A stretch of 64,000 nucleotides of DNA from Marinifilum sp965230805 (GCF_965230805.1 NZ_OZ246019.1:2976001-3040000); one strand, 5' to 3'; shown: positions 1 through 9,456, counted from the first letter of the stretch. Notes: generated by a model from the letters alone, not told the origin. Numbers and translations are program-made.

Positions 1-1
1 C

Positions 2-2293
2 AAATTTGGAATTTTTGGTGATGGCAAAGAGATTGCACAGATAGCAATGGCCAAATCATTCAGAAATGGCGATTGGCGGTCGGGATATTACAGAGATCAA
101 ACTTTTATGCTTGCAGCTGGCATGTTAACTCCCGAAGAGTTTTTTGCTCAATTGTTCGGAGAAACACAATTGGATAAAAATCCAGCCAATGGAGGACGTT
201 TAATGAATAACCATTATGCCTCAAGAAGTTTGAATGAAGATGGTTCTTGGAAAGATTTGATCAGGCAAAAGAATTCATCTGCCGATATATCACCTACTGC
301 AGGTCAAATGCCAAGATTGCTTGGCTTGGCTTATGCTTCTAAACTGTTCAGAGAAAATAAAGATCTGCATCAGTTTACCGATTTCTCTATAAAAGGTAAT
401 GAGGTGGCTTTTGGTACAATCGGAGATTCAAGTACATCCGAAGGACATTTTTGGGAAACCATTAATGCAGCAGGGGTATTAAAAGTTCCGATGGCAATGA
501 GTGTTTGGGATGATGGCTGGGGAATCTCTGTTCCAAACAAATATCAGACGACCAAACAAAACATTTCTGAAGTATTAAAAGGTTTTGAGCAGGATGAAAA
601 TGGAGATGGTTATCTGATTTACAAAGCGAAGGGCTGGGATTATCCTGCCCTATGCAAAATGTATGCTGGGGGAGTTGAACTCTGTCGTCGGCATCATACG
701 CCTGTGTTGTTCCACGTTACTGAAATGACTCAACCTTTAGGACATTCCACTTCGGGTTCACACGAAAGATATAAATCAAATGAACGTTTGCAATGGGAGA
801 AAGACTTTGATCCCATTAAAAAGATGAGAGAATGGATTTTATCAATGGACTTGATTGATGCGGAAAAATTGGATCAGATAGAGAAGGAATCAATAGTATT
901 GGTAAAAAAAGCGCGTCAAGAAGCATGGAAAAATTATATTCATCCGATTAATAAAGAACGTAATAAGTTGATTCAAATGATTGAGAATTCGGCTTGTAAC
1001 TGCAAGAAAACAGATAGAATTGATAATATCACTTCAGGTTTGAACAAAATCATTCACCCGGTAAGGAAAGATAATGTAAGTGCGGCGAAAAAAATCTTAA
1101 GACATATTTGTTCTAATTGCGATAGCTTTAAACCTCTAAAATCTCAATTACGCGAATGGTTAAAACATACCATTGAGGAGAATGAAAAAAGATATAGCAG
1201 TCATTTATATAGCGAGACAGAAAAGGGAGTTTGTAAAATAGAATCCATTGAACCAATTTATGGTGAAAATTCAAAAACTGTAAATGGTAGAGAAGTATTG
1301 CGTGATAATTTTGATAAATTATTTACGAAATACCCTTTGCTTTTAACTTTTGGAGAGGATACCGGATTTATTGGTGGGGTAAACCAAAGTTTGGAAGGTA
1401 TGCAGGAAAAATTTGGTGAGCTTCGTGTAACGGATACTGGTATACGTGAGGCTACTATTCTAGGTCAAGGTATAGGCCTTGCTTTACGCGGATTGCGCCC
1501 AATTGCCGAGATTCAATATTTTGATTATTTGTTGTATGCCCTGCAAACCATAAGTGATGATTTGGCAACCCTGCAATATAGAACCAAGGGAGGTCAAAAA
1601 TCACCTGTAATTATTCGTACTCGAGGTCACCGACTGGAAGGCATTTGGCACTCAGGATCACCTCTTAGTATGGTCATTAATTCTATTCGTGGAGTACATG
1701 TTTGTGTACCTAGAAATATGACTATTGCTGCTGGTTTTTACAATACGCTTCTTGAATCGGATGAACCGGCATTGGTAATCGAGCCTTTAAATGGATATCG
1801 TTTAAAAGAAAAAATGCCTGACAATTTAGGTGATTTTAGAACTCCAATGGGCGTTCCAGAAGTTTTATGCGAGGGTTTTGATATTACTTTGGTTACATAT
1901 GGATCTTGTGTAAGAATTGCTGAAGATGCAGTAAAACAATTGAAAGATTTTGATATTTCTGTTGAACTAATCGATGTTCAAACGTTATTGCCATTTGACA
2001 TAAACCATACAATTTTAGAATCAGTTAAGAAAACCAATCGAATTGTATTTTTTGATGAGGATGTTCCAGGTGGTGCAACTGCTTTTATGATGCAAAAAGT
2101 TTTGGAGAATCAAAAAGCGTATTTCTATTTAGATTCTGAACCTAGATCAATAACAGCAAAAGATCATCGTCCAGCTTACGGAACTGATGGAGATTATTTT
2201 TCTAATCCTAATGCTGAGGATGTTTTTGAAGTGATTTACGATGTAATGAGAGAATCAAATCCAGATAAGTTTCCTTCTATTTACTCTGAATAA
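2..2293 (+). CDS. 2-oxoacid dehydrogenase E1, fused alpha and beta subunits (5' partial)
   Basis: This is a thiamine-diphosphate-dependent E1 of the branched-chain/pyruvate dehydrogenase type, which decarboxylates a 2-oxoacid and passes the acyl group to lipoyl-E2. The frame is open from base 2, so the start lies outside the window and about 763 codons are visible. The alpha half carries the ThDP-type segment GDSSTSEGHFWETIN near 430-470. The beta half starts around base 1280 (REVLRDNFDKLF) and has the transketolase-like stretches FGEDTGFIGG and TDTGIREATILGQG, followed by a transketolase C-terminal domain. The linker carries CNC and CSNC cysteine clusters. The E2 partner is probably the acyltransferase at 17.3-18.6 kb, about 15 kb away. 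Whether the substrate is pyruvate or a branched-chain oxoacid cannot be decided here. Confidence 0.9.
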   Translation, partial: KFGIFGDGKEIAQIAMAKSFRNGDWRSGYYRDQTFMLAAGMLTPEEFFAQLFGETQLDKNPANGGRLMNNHYASRSLNEDGSWKDLIRQKNSSADISPTAGQMPRLLGLAYASKLFRENKDLHQFTDFSIKGNEVAFGTIGDSSTSEGHFWETINAAGVLKVPMAMSVWDDGWGISVPNKYQTTKQNISEVLKGFEQDENGDGYLIYKAKGWDYPALCKMYAGGVELCRRHHTPVLFHVTEMTQPLGHSTSGSHERYKSNERLQWEKDFDPIKKMREWILSMDLIDAEKLDQIEKESIVLVKKARQEAWKNYIHPINKERNKLIQMIENSACNCKKTDRIDNITSGLNKIIHPVRKDNVSAAKKILRHICSNCDSFKPLKSQLREWLKHTIEENEKRYSSHLYSETEKGVCKIESIEPIYGENSKTVNGREVLRDNFDKLFTKYPLLLTFGEDTGFIGGVNQSLEGMQEKFGELRVTDTGIREATILGQGIGLALRGLRPIAEIQYFDYLLYALQTISDDLATLQYRTKGGQKSPVIIRTRGHRLEGIWHSGSPLSMVINSIRGVHVCVPRNMTIAAGFYNTLLESDEPALVIEPLNGYRLKEKMPDNLGDFRTPMGVPEVLCEGFDITLVTYGSCVRIAEDAVKQLKDFDISVELIDVQTLLPFDINHTILESVKKTNRIVFFDEDVPGGATAFMMQKVLENQKAYFYLDSEPRSITAKDHRPAYGTDGDYFSNPNAEDVFEVIYDVMRESNPDKFPSIYSE

Positions 2294-2355
2294 CTGTATT
2301 TTATGACAGTATTACCATGAAATAAGTCTTATTTCGATCTGTTTAAAATGTTTCC

Positions 2356-2430
2356 CATTTGTCAGATGGAAGCCACGAAACCAAAATAATCATTACCATA
2401 CATATTTAATATTCTTTAATCATGCTCATT
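2356..2430 (+). repeat. Dispersed intergenic repeat, copy A
   Basis: This is one of three copies of a 75-79 bp sequence in the window. It starts CATTTGTCAGATGGAAGCC, continues with CAAAATAATCATTA and ends AATCATGCTC. The others are at 21844-21920 (inverted) and 43256-43334. It lies 63 bp after the E1 stop codon. No ORF is conserved between copies. Confidence 0.8.
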
Positions 2431-2551
2431 ACATAGATAAAGTTGTTTTTACATCAAATTCATATTAAAATAAATTTAAGAAATAAAACTTTTTGTAAAT
2501 TTTTTTTGTTATCAATTCACCCGATTTATGAATTAAATTGTCTTGTTAATG

Positions 2552-2702
2552 ATTGAGAGGTTTTCTTTATGGGTTATTTCTCAATTAGGCTTATTAGTTA
2601 GTAATAGTTGGATGCAATGTGGTAATTCTTCTCAACAATTCAAGCAATAAGCATATTATACCTTTATAGGCAATCACTTTTTCAAAAAGTGATTGCTTTT
2701 TT
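2552..2702 (+). ncRNA. Candidate small RNA unit 1 with terminator
   Basis: This stretch has no plausible gene but ends in a strong intrinsic terminator: a stem from 2670 to 2696 (GCAATCACTTTTT pairing with AAAAAGTGATTGC) followed by six T. An upstream hairpin pairs ATTGAGA (2552) with TCTCAAT (2579). The block TTAGTTAGT at 2594, followed by GTTGGATGCAATGTGGTAA, closely resembles a block at 3336 that also precedes a terminator. That resemblance is the main reason to think of a small RNA family. The 5' end is a guess, since no clear promoter was identified. Confidence 0.35.
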
Positions 2703-2959
2703 GGTTATCAGTAATTTTTTGTGTTGAATTCTTTTAATTGAACTTAGGTTAGTAGTAAAAAAACTTTTCATCAAAATAACTCTTGTTTTAAAAAAAAGAT
2801 TTTTTAAAATTCTTGTCACCCTTTTTTTATACTTGCCTGTTTTAGTATTGTTCGAGGCAAGAAATAGGGGTCTTGTTAAGAACTTTAAGTTCGTTCGTGT
2901 CGACGCAAATGGTAAAGATCTTATAGGGCACAATTCTAAAGGGCTATTTATATAGCGTT

Positions 2960-2994
2960 AAAACGATCATTCTAATGGGGAGTGATCGTTTTTT
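2960..2994 (+). terminator. Intrinsic terminator-like hairpin
   Basis: AAACGATCA (2961-2969) pairs with TGATCGTTT (2983-2991) around a 13-nt loop, followed by a T run. No gene precedes it, so it either ends a non-coding transcript or is a relic. A promoter-like TATACTTG lies at 2828-2835. Confidence 0.55.
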
Positions 2995-3318
2995 ATAATA
3001 GCCTTTTTGAGTTTTTATTCTATCTGGATCAAGCATGAAGTCGCAGTAACTTTGATCCTTACCTTAAAACGATTAAATATTCTTTTCTTTTTATATTTTT
3101 TTCTATAAAATAAAAATAATTGTTACGGTGTACATGCTCATTTCATAATTAAAACTGGTATTATTGCCGTTAAAGAATTGCAATTATGGGAAAATGCAGA
3201 ATTTGGATAATTAAAGTTACTTCCAGAATCGATTAATATCATATCCAAATGTTAAAAAACGTTAAAAAATGAAAGAAAATTGATTTTTGAGTAACCCGAT
3301 TAGCTGTTTTAGTGGTCT

Positions 3319-3450
3319 TATACTTGAAAAACTTTTTAGTTAGTGTTGGTTTGATTCATTGTGGTTAGTGGTTAATTGTCTGAGAGGATAATTTGCAAAT
3401 CAGCATAAATTTTTTGCCCGGCATTGCACCCCTGTATATGCCGGGTTTTT
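3319..3450 (+). ncRNA. Candidate small RNA unit 2 with terminator
   Basis: The terminator stem CCCGGCAT (3417-3424) pairs with ATGCCGGG (3438-3445) and is followed by five T. About 80 nt upstream, TTAGTTAGT (3336-3344) is followed by GTTTGATTCATTGTGGTTA, matching unit 1 at most positions. TATACTTG at 3319-3326 resembles a Bacteroidota -7 element with one mismatch. A transcript of roughly 110-120 nt is inferred. No coding frame is evident. Confidence 0.35.
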
Positions 3451-3511
3451 CTTTATCTCTTTCCAAAATAGGGTAAGATATTCATATGGAATTAAAATAC
3501 AAGAGCTAATC

Positions 3512-4474
3512 CTATAAGCAGTAAGAATTAAGCCCAAAAATGGATACTGAGAATAATTGCGTACGAACATGCTCAATGTGTTTACATGAACTAGCTAATA
3601 AACTTAGAATTGTAGTATCTGAAATTGGAGGGCAATGATCACTGAGCACAGAACCTGCCAAAATTGCAGAGACCGTAATGCTTTGTGCGTCGATCATTCT
3701 TGATGCGGAAAGAATTAAGATTCCCCATGAAGATCCGATTGAAAATGCAATTAAGGCTGATAAAAAGAAAGGGAATGTTGGCAAGAATTGTGGAGGAATT
3801 TCAGTGGATATTAAGATTTTTGATATAATAATTGCTGTGAGCAAATCTTTGGTAATGTCGGCTAATGACCATGCAATATTAATATTGTCGTAAGCATGGT
3901 TATAAAACTTTGCACCTAGACATAGAATTCTCTAACCGAACTCAGCGAAGAATTAATCAATACAGCGGTCAGAGGAGACCTTAGAAGACCAAAATAAGAA
4001 TCTAAATCCCCAATAATTTTTGATAGTTTTGTTTCAAATGCCAATGATGAATCGTGCCAAACATCATCATTTCAACCTGTATAAATTAAACCAAAAGTGT
4101 ACTAAAAATGACTACCATTATAGGAATTCCTCCATACCACATCAACATTGAAAATACGATGATGGACATGTGACCAGAATCTGCTAAAGATCGTATGATG
4201 TAGGTATCGGAAATTGCACATATGGCTTTAAAAAATGCAGTAAAGAATAAAATATCCTGATAGCTAAGATGAATAAAGTCCCGAAAAACAACCCCACACA
4301 CAGGGCAGAAAATACTTCTGTGAATACCAATGCCATTAAAATTGCAATAAGGGGAGGTAGATTGACATCCAAAAATGAAGCGTTTGATTTTGTTTGGAGA
4401 TACGAATTTGAACACGATCTTGTCCATTGAACACATTTGCAGCAATCAAACAATTGTTCTTCACCGTGCCCCAT
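3512..4474 (-). pseudogene. Degraded NhaC-family Na+/H+ antiporter
   Basis: Three frame-shifted pieces on the minus strand match successive parts of an NhaC-type antiporter. The N-terminal piece (4184-4474) contains LPPLIAILMALVFTEVFSAL. The middle piece (4086-4445, another frame) contains IRSLADSGHMSIIVFSML. The C-terminal piece (3512-3893) contains IAFSIGSSWGILILSASRM and then SDHCPPISDTTILSLLAS and HIEHVRTQL, the hallmark NhaC segment. The frame changes at least twice and the last transmembrane helices are missing, so no functional transporter can be made. Intact relatives exchange Na+ for H+ across the inner membrane. Confidence 0.8.
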
Positions 4475-4805
4475 AATTCCATTTTGTTGATTTTCATTAA
4501 TATCGAATCATTATTGGTTTGGGTGAATATCAGAGATTATAATTTTTAGGAAGGTCAATTCTGAAGCTTTCAGTGTGCAATTCTCGTTTTTTAGCTTCAG
4601 CAAATGCACTTTGTTCAATAAATAGCATGAAGAGCTTTAGTTTCTTATTCATGGTTTTCAATTTGGTTAGGCAGACTTTAATTTAATTATTTTGTTTGCC
4701 TTGTACTCATATTTGGTAAGGGCTAATTAGAATTTCAAAGAGGAGAACTCTTTTTTTCTTTGACAAAATTGGTTAATTTGTATTTCAAAACTTAAACTTA
4801 ATCGA
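4475..4805. other. Non-coding stretch before algH
   Basis: This stretch contains no convincing gene. A 40-residue minus-strand frame (4530-4652) begins like a signal peptide (MNKKLKLFMLF) but stops abruptly and may be the remnant 5' end of another decayed gene. The region is AT-rich and contains whatever promoter serves the gene at 4806. Confidence 0.4.
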
Positions 4806-5396
4806 GTGGACAGAACTTCGGATTTATTCAGAATGGAGAATAATAATATTGATCCTGAAAAAGGAAAAATTTTAATTGCTGAACCTTTTTTAGAAGGAAG
4901 ATATTTTAAACGCTCCATTGTTTTGTTGGCAGAATTGAATGAGGATGGTGCTGTAGGATTTGTTTTGAACAAACCTATAAACTTATCGGTTGATGAGGTT
5001 TTGGTTAGTATAGCTCATTTTGATGGAGATGTATTTGTAGGTGGACCTGTTGATACAAATAGAATATACTACATTCACACCTTGCCGGATTTAATTCCCA
5101 ATAGCATTCACATATTCGATAATCTGTATTGGGGAGGTGATTTTAATGTTTTAAAAGATTTAATAGAACAGAAAAAAGTACTTTCACATCAGGTCAGATT
5201 TTTTGCTGGTTATTCAGGTTGGAGTGCAGGTCAGCTGAATGAAGAAATTAATGAAAACTCTTGGTTGGTTAGCCAGATTGATGTAACAAGTATCTTGAGC
5301 CTCACTACTGAGAACTTGTGGGAGCAATCGCTAAGAAAGCTTGGTGGCAAATACCGAATGTGGTCTAACTTTCCCGAAAATCCAAGTATGAATTAA
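4806..5396 (+). CDS. YqgE/AlgH family protein
   Basis: The 196-residue protein is a full-length YqgE/AlgH (DUF179) member. Conserved elements are KGKILIAEPFL near the N-terminus, GAVGFVLNKP, VFVGGPVD and the FAGYSGWSAGQL motif near residue 140. The biochemical role of the family is not settled; AlgH was first linked to alginate regulation in Pseudomonas. I chose the GTG at 4806 because the resulting N-terminus (MDRTSDLFRMENN) keeps the short acidic leader that Bacteroidota homologues usually show. The ATG at 4833 is the alternative. The stop codon abuts the stop of the convergent aminotransferase gene with no spacer. Confidence 0.88.
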   Translation: MDRTSDLFRMENNNIDPEKGKILIAEPFLEGRYFKRSIVLLAELNEDGAVGFVLNKPINLSVDEVLVSIAHFDGDVFVGGPVDTNRIYYIHTLPDLIPNSIHIFDNLYWGGDFNVLKDLIEQKKVLSHQVRFFAGYSGWSAGQLNEEINENSWLVSQIDVTSILSLTTENLWEQSLRKLGGKYRMWSNFPENPSMN

Positions 5397-6251
5397 TTAG
5401 AATTTAAAAGTGCTTTGATTGAGTTCTTCGAGCAAGAGCTTAGCTGTTGTGTTAAAATACCTGCGCTCCTTGTATGCAACAACCCATCTTATTCCATTGA
5501 TGGTATTGCTTAAAAATATCTCATCAGCCTCAAGCAGGTCATTTGCTGTTATTATGCAGTCATCGTAAACGGTTAAGTTTAAATTTAAGGCAGTCTCGAT
5601 AATTTGTTCACGCATAATTCCACTAACAGCGCCACTTGCAATAGATGGGGTCATTAAAACACCATTTTTAACAATAAACAGGTTTGAGCTGATACTCTCA
5701 ATAGGATTACCTCTCTCATTTAAGATGAGGCAGTCGTCCAGTAGTCTTTTATTTTTGTAGTTCCCTGCCATGATAAAAAGCAAGGAGTTTCCTGTCTTGA
5801 ATTGAGAAATTATACCTGAGGATTTTTTACACTCAGGGTAGATATCAATTTTCAATCCTTTTTTGTTTAGAACATACCGATCATTTTCCAATCCTGAGGT
5901 TTCAATCAGATATGAAATATTATTGTCGCTTGGCGTATATAAACCACCATCGTTCCTAAAAACACTTAACCTGATCCTAGTTCCTGCAAAAGCTTTGTTT
6001 TTGTTAATAAGATAAGTGATGTTTACTTTTAATTTGTTTCTGAATCTCTCAGGTATAATCATTCCGATGGTTTTCATACCCTTAATCAGGCGATCCAAAT
6101 GTTGATCGAAAAATTGAATTTCGGTACCATTGGAATGAATCGTTTCAAAAAGAGAATCTCCATACCTAAATGCACGATTTTCAGCACCAAATACAGCACT
6201 ATTTTTAGGAAATAATACTCCATTTAAATTGACATACTTCTTTGTATCCAT
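5397..6251 (-). CDS. Class IV aminotransferase (PabC/IlvE fold)
   Basis: This is a PLP-dependent fold-type IV enzyme of 284 residues. RYGDSLFETI near residue 30 and the ESISSNLFIVKNG segment are typical of the family. The PLP lysine is probably in SQFKTGNSL near residue 150. Family members act as branched-chain aminotransferase, D-amino acid aminotransferase or aminodeoxychorismate lyase; the sequence does not tell which. A PabC-like role is plausible because no separate lyase gene is visible, but this is weak. It is the last gene of a long minus-strand run, 1 bp after gmhB. Confidence 0.85.
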   Translation of the reverse strand: MDTKKYVNLNGVLFPKNSAVFGAENRAFRYGDSLFETIHSNGTEIQFFDQHLDRLIKGMKTIGMIIPERFRNKLKVNITYLINKNKAFAGTRIRLSVFRNDGGLYTPSDNNISYLIETSGLENDRYVLNKKGLKIDIYPECKKSSGIISQFKTGNSLLFIMAGNYKNKRLLDDCLILNERGNPIESISSNLFIVKNGVLMTPSIASGAVSGIMREQIIETALNLNLTVYDDCIITANDLLEADEIFLSNTINGIRWVVAYKERRYFNTTAKLLLEELNQSTFKF

Positions 6252-6252
6252 G

Positions 6253-6750
6253 CTATAATTCCCCCTTTAAAATTTGATCGCAGTAGACTTCGATATTCTC
6301 GTTTGCCTTTACTTTTATTCCTTTAATTCCAGCGGCCTCAGCCGATTGTTTATCTCTTAGGCTATCACCAATCATAAACGATTTATTTGGATCGATATTG
6401 TATTCCCTTATGGCATTTTTGATAAAGTAAGGGCTTGGTTTTCTGCATTCGCAAGCAGCAACACTCTCGTGATGAGGGCAGGAGTAGATTTTCTCAATAT
6501 GTATATTGTTATTTTTTAGAATTGACAAAAGATGTTTATGTACTTTGTTGACATCATCTTCGGTATAAATTCCTTTTGCAACACCACCTTGGTTTGTTAC
6601 AATAAACAACATGTATCCCGCATTAGAAAACTTTTTAAGCGAGGGAATAATACCTTCATTAATTACAAAGTCTTCTACACGATAAATATAATAATGTCCT
6701 ACATCGGAATTGATTACTCCATCGCGGTCGAGAAAAATGGCTTTTCGCAT
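6253..6750 (-). CDS. gmhB: HAD-IIIA phosphatase, GmhB-like
   Basis: The 165-residue protein matches D-glycero-D-manno-heptose-1,7-bisphosphate 7-phosphatase, which acts in the cytosol in making the heptose precursor of lipopolysaccharide. The HAD motif I is FLDRDGVIN (nucleophile Asp near residue 8), motif II is VTNQGG and the late acidic motif is MIGDSLRD. The zinc-loop signature of GmhB is seen as CPHHESVAACECRKP, with three cysteines and a histidine. Related histidinol-phosphate phosphatases share the fold, but the zinc loop and genomic setting favour GmhB-like activity. It is tightly packed with its neighbours (1 and 3 bp gaps). Confidence 0.85.
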   Translation of the reverse strand: MRKAIFLDRDGVINSDVGHYYIYRVEDFVINEGIIPSLKKFSNAGYMLFIVTNQGGVAKGIYTEDDVNKVHKHLLSILKNNNIHIEKIYSCPHHESVAACECRKPSPYFIKNAIREYNIDPNKSFMIGDSLRDKQSAEAAGIKGIKVKANENIEVYCDQILKGEL

Positions 6751-6753
6751 GCT

Positions 6754-7359
6754 TTAAAAATTGATAATCTGCTGCAAAAATAAGGAGAATAATTTGGGAT
6801 TAATGATTAAAGGAAACAGAAATCCGAACAAAGCACCATAGAAGTGTGCGCTGTGACCGATATTGTCAATATTTTTCTTCCCCATATAGTAGGAATAGTA
6901 AAGATATCCGGCAGCAAAAAGGATTCCGGGAATTGGAATTACAAAGAATAAGTAAATGGGTTGTAATGGGGCAAAAAAGATGGTAGCAAACACAACGGCA
7001 GAGGTTGCTCCGGAAGCACCAACTGCATTATAATGGTAATGTTCTTTGTGCTTTCTTAAATCGTAAAGAGTTGAAAAAATGATTGCACTAATATATAAGG
7101 CAAAAAAATAGATGACACCAGCAGAACCAAAATTGTAACTAAAATAGTATTCAAGTGCATCGCCAAAAAAATACAGTACAATCATGTTCACCAACAGGTG
7201 ATCCCAATTGGCATGTAAAAAACCGTAGGTAATGATTCTATACCACTGATTTCTTTTGGTAATTTGATAAGCGTTGAATTGATATTTATACAACATATCG
7301 TTATTCTGAAATGCTGCTAATGAAACAAGAACTGTAATCGCAATTATTATAATGGTCAT
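6754..7359 (-). CDS. Rhomboid-family intramembrane serine protease
   Basis: This 201-residue membrane protein has about six hydrophobic helices. The catalytic serine is in GASGATSA (Ser116) and the catalytic histidine in GHSAHFYGALFG (His172), giving the Ser-His dyad of rhomboid proteases. The WYRIITYGFLHANWDHLLVNM segment near residues 39-59, which is typical of the L1 loop and following helix, is also present. It probably cleaves membrane-anchored substrates in or near the inner membrane. It lies 10 bp downstream of a PorE-like gene, so a substrate among envelope or secreted proteins is possible, but that link is inference from position only. Confidence 0.87.
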   Translation of the reverse strand: MTIIIIAITVLVSLAAFQNNDMLYKYQFNAYQITKRNQWYRIITYGFLHANWDHLLVNMIVLYFFGDALEYYFSYNFGSAGVIYFFALYISAIIFSTLYDLRKHKEHYHYNAVGASGATSAVVFATIFFAPLQPIYLFFVIPIPGILFAAGYLYYSYYMGKKNIDNIGHSAHFYGALFGFLFPLIINPKLFSLFLQQIINF

Positions 7360-7369
7360 GCTTATAATG

Positions 7370-9451
7370 TTAGAATGCTTCTAATAACTTAACTGTTAAA
7401 GCAGGTTTTCCTGCATCGTATCCTCCGGATTTATATTCCACCCTATTGCTGGTAATGCCTTTAGATATAACATATTCAGCAGCCCGAGATGCTCGTTCAA
7501 GACTAAGAATTTTATTGTCTTTTCTACCGTTGTCAAAATTTGTAAAACCAATAATTTGTATGGCGATATTAGGATTAACGAGCAATAAATTAGCTAGGTT
7601 ATCCAATTCTGTGATTGTATTATCGCTAAGTTCTACAGAGTTCTTTTTATATTCAACTCCGAAAAGTTGCATGTTATCATTTTTATTGAACTTTTGCAAC
7701 TCTATTTGTTCAAATTGATCTCCTTGATAACGATAATTTGAAATTACCTTGGTAAAGTAAGCATCCTGACGGATAATAATATCGTAAGACTGTGAAGGAT
7801 CTATATCATGAACAAATTCGCCGTAATCGTTGGTTTCGCAATAACTGTCTGTCTTATAGCTGCGACTGATGAGCTCAATGGTAGCATGTTCTAATGCTCT
7901 TCCGGAGTACTGATCCATTACCACTCCTTTAAACTTTACCCAAGGAGTGGTTTCCATCGAAATGTTTAATTGCTTTGGTATTGATCCTTTTTGATTAAAA
8001 TATAGAATTCTTTTTGATTTATAACCTGGTTTGCTTACGATTAAACTGTAATTTTCTCCTTCTAAAACATCAAGCTTAAACATTCCTTTTTCACTGCTTT
8101 TTGTAACCTTTTCTTTCGATAGTTTATCCATTAAAACAATTTCAACATCCGAAATGCTTTGTTTTGATTTCAGATCAACAACTCTTCCATGCAATGATTT
8201 TACTTTTTCAGGATTTTGCTTGAAAAAGAAAATATCATCGTTGCCACTTCGGTTGGAAGAGAAATACCCCTCTTCTTTGGATCCTTTGAAAATGAGGGCA
8301 AAATCATCCTTCTCAGAATTAAAAGGAGGGCCAAGATTTACCGGGAATGTCCAGTGATTTTGTGCAAAAGTAGTTTTGAAAATGTCCAAACCACCAAAAC
8401 CAATATGTCCATCAGAGGCAAAGTATAAGTAATTGTCATGGCCGATAAAAGGGAACATTTCATTCCCGGATGTATTTACTGTTGGTCCCAGATTGATGGG
8501 TTTACTCCATGAAAAACCGAGTTTACGACAAAGGTAAATATCAGTTCCTCCATATCCACCTTTCATGTTTGATATGAAATAAAGTGATCTTCCGTCAGGC
8601 GAAATGCTAGGGTGTCCAACGGAATAGGCTCGACCGGAAAATAAAAACAGTTCAGGTTTGTCCCATGATTTTCCATTAAAACGGGAAGTGAAGATATTCA
8701 ATTCCGACTTTCCTTCCAGATTGAGATTTCCCTTGTTTCTCGTAAAAAATATAAAGTGTTCGTTTGGAGTAAAACAAGCAGGGCCTTCATGATATTTCGT
8801 ATTAAAAATGTTGCTAAATGGAATTGCTTCCAAAAAACGATCTCTCACACGTTCTGCATAATACAAATCCAGGTAATGTTCTCCTGTTCTGCCATCAATC
8901 TGCTTTGAAGTTTTGTTATAACGGCCTGAGACGAAAACAAGCCCATCTTTATAAAGAGCTGAAGCAAAGTCGGATTGAGTAGAATTAATACTAATCGGGT
9001 TGACGATAAATTGCTCTTTGTCTTCAAGCTCGTTAATTAAATTGCAGGAGAGAATCAGGTTTTTAATTTTTTGATCTCTTGGTTTAATTTTTGCGTACTT
9101 TTTAAACCAATGCTTTGCTTCATCATATTTTCGCATTCTTTTCAAAAGATATGCGTAGTTCAGAAAATCTTTTGAATTGGCGCGTAGATCACTCACCAAT
9201 TTTTCCATGATATGCAGAGCTTCGGAATCTTTATGGATTTGCACGTAGCATTTGGCTAATTTTCTTTCGGTTTCAATGTCATTATTGCCTTCAAGAAACT
9301 TCTGAAAGTAATTTATAGCGTTTGCAAATTCATTATTGTTGAAATGTCGATTTCCTTTCTGAACCAATTGCGATTGTGCAGATAGTGTTATATTTCCTAC
9401 GATGATTAGAAAAAATGCAAGTAAAATATTTGTTATAGCTTTACTCTTCAT
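7370..9451 (-). CDS. PorE-like TPR/PD40/OmpA envelope protein
   Basis: The 693-residue protein has an N-terminal signal peptide (ends near LSAQ, residue 25), TPR-like helices to about residue 130, PD40/WD40-like beta-propeller repeats (such as HPSISPDGRSLYFISN) to about 410, a carboxypeptidase-regulatory-like beta domain around 420-500, a second similar domain, and a C-terminal OmpA peptidoglycan-binding domain from about 595. This order is that of PorE of the type IX secretion system, which ties the outer-membrane machinery to peptidoglycan. It follows a PorP/SprF gene by 5 bp, the usual partner in Bacteroidota. Many paralogues exist, so 'PorE-like' is safer than 'PorE'. Confidence 0.87.
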   Translation of the reverse strand: MKSKAITNILLAFFLIIVGNITLSAQSQLVQKGNRHFNNNEFANAINYFQKFLEGNNDIETERKLAKCYVQIHKDSEALHIMEKLVSDLRANSKDFLNYAYLLKRMRKYDEAKHWFKKYAKIKPRDQKIKNLILSCNLINELEDKEQFIVNPISINSTQSDFASALYKDGLVFVSGRYNKTSKQIDGRTGEHYLDLYYAERVRDRFLEAIPFSNIFNTKYHEGPACFTPNEHFIFFTRNKGNLNLEGKSELNIFTSRFNGKSWDKPELFLFSGRAYSVGHPSISPDGRSLYFISNMKGGYGGTDIYLCRKLGFSWSKPINLGPTVNTSGNEMFPFIGHDNYLYFASDGHIGFGGLDIFKTTFAQNHWTFPVNLGPPFNSEKDDFALIFKGSKEEGYFSSNRSGNDDIFFFKQNPEKVKSLHGRVVDLKSKQSISDVEIVLMDKLSKEKVTKSSEKGMFKLDVLEGENYSLIVSKPGYKSKRILYFNQKGSIPKQLNISMETTPWVKFKGVVMDQYSGRALEHATIELISRSYKTDSYCETNDYGEFVHDIDPSQSYDIIIRQDAYFTKVISNYRYQGDQFEQIELQKFNKNDNMQLFGVEYKKNSVELSDNTITELDNLANLLLVNPNIAIQIIGFTNFDNGRKDNKILSLERASRAAEYVISKGITSNRVEYKSGGYDAGKPALTVKLLEAF

Positions 9452-9456
9452 AGTAC

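Noticed and set aside
2682..2933. 83-codon minus-strand frame
   Set aside because: Low-complexity Phe/Lys/Leu-rich text, overlaps a terminator, no family signal; likely chance in AT-rich DNA.
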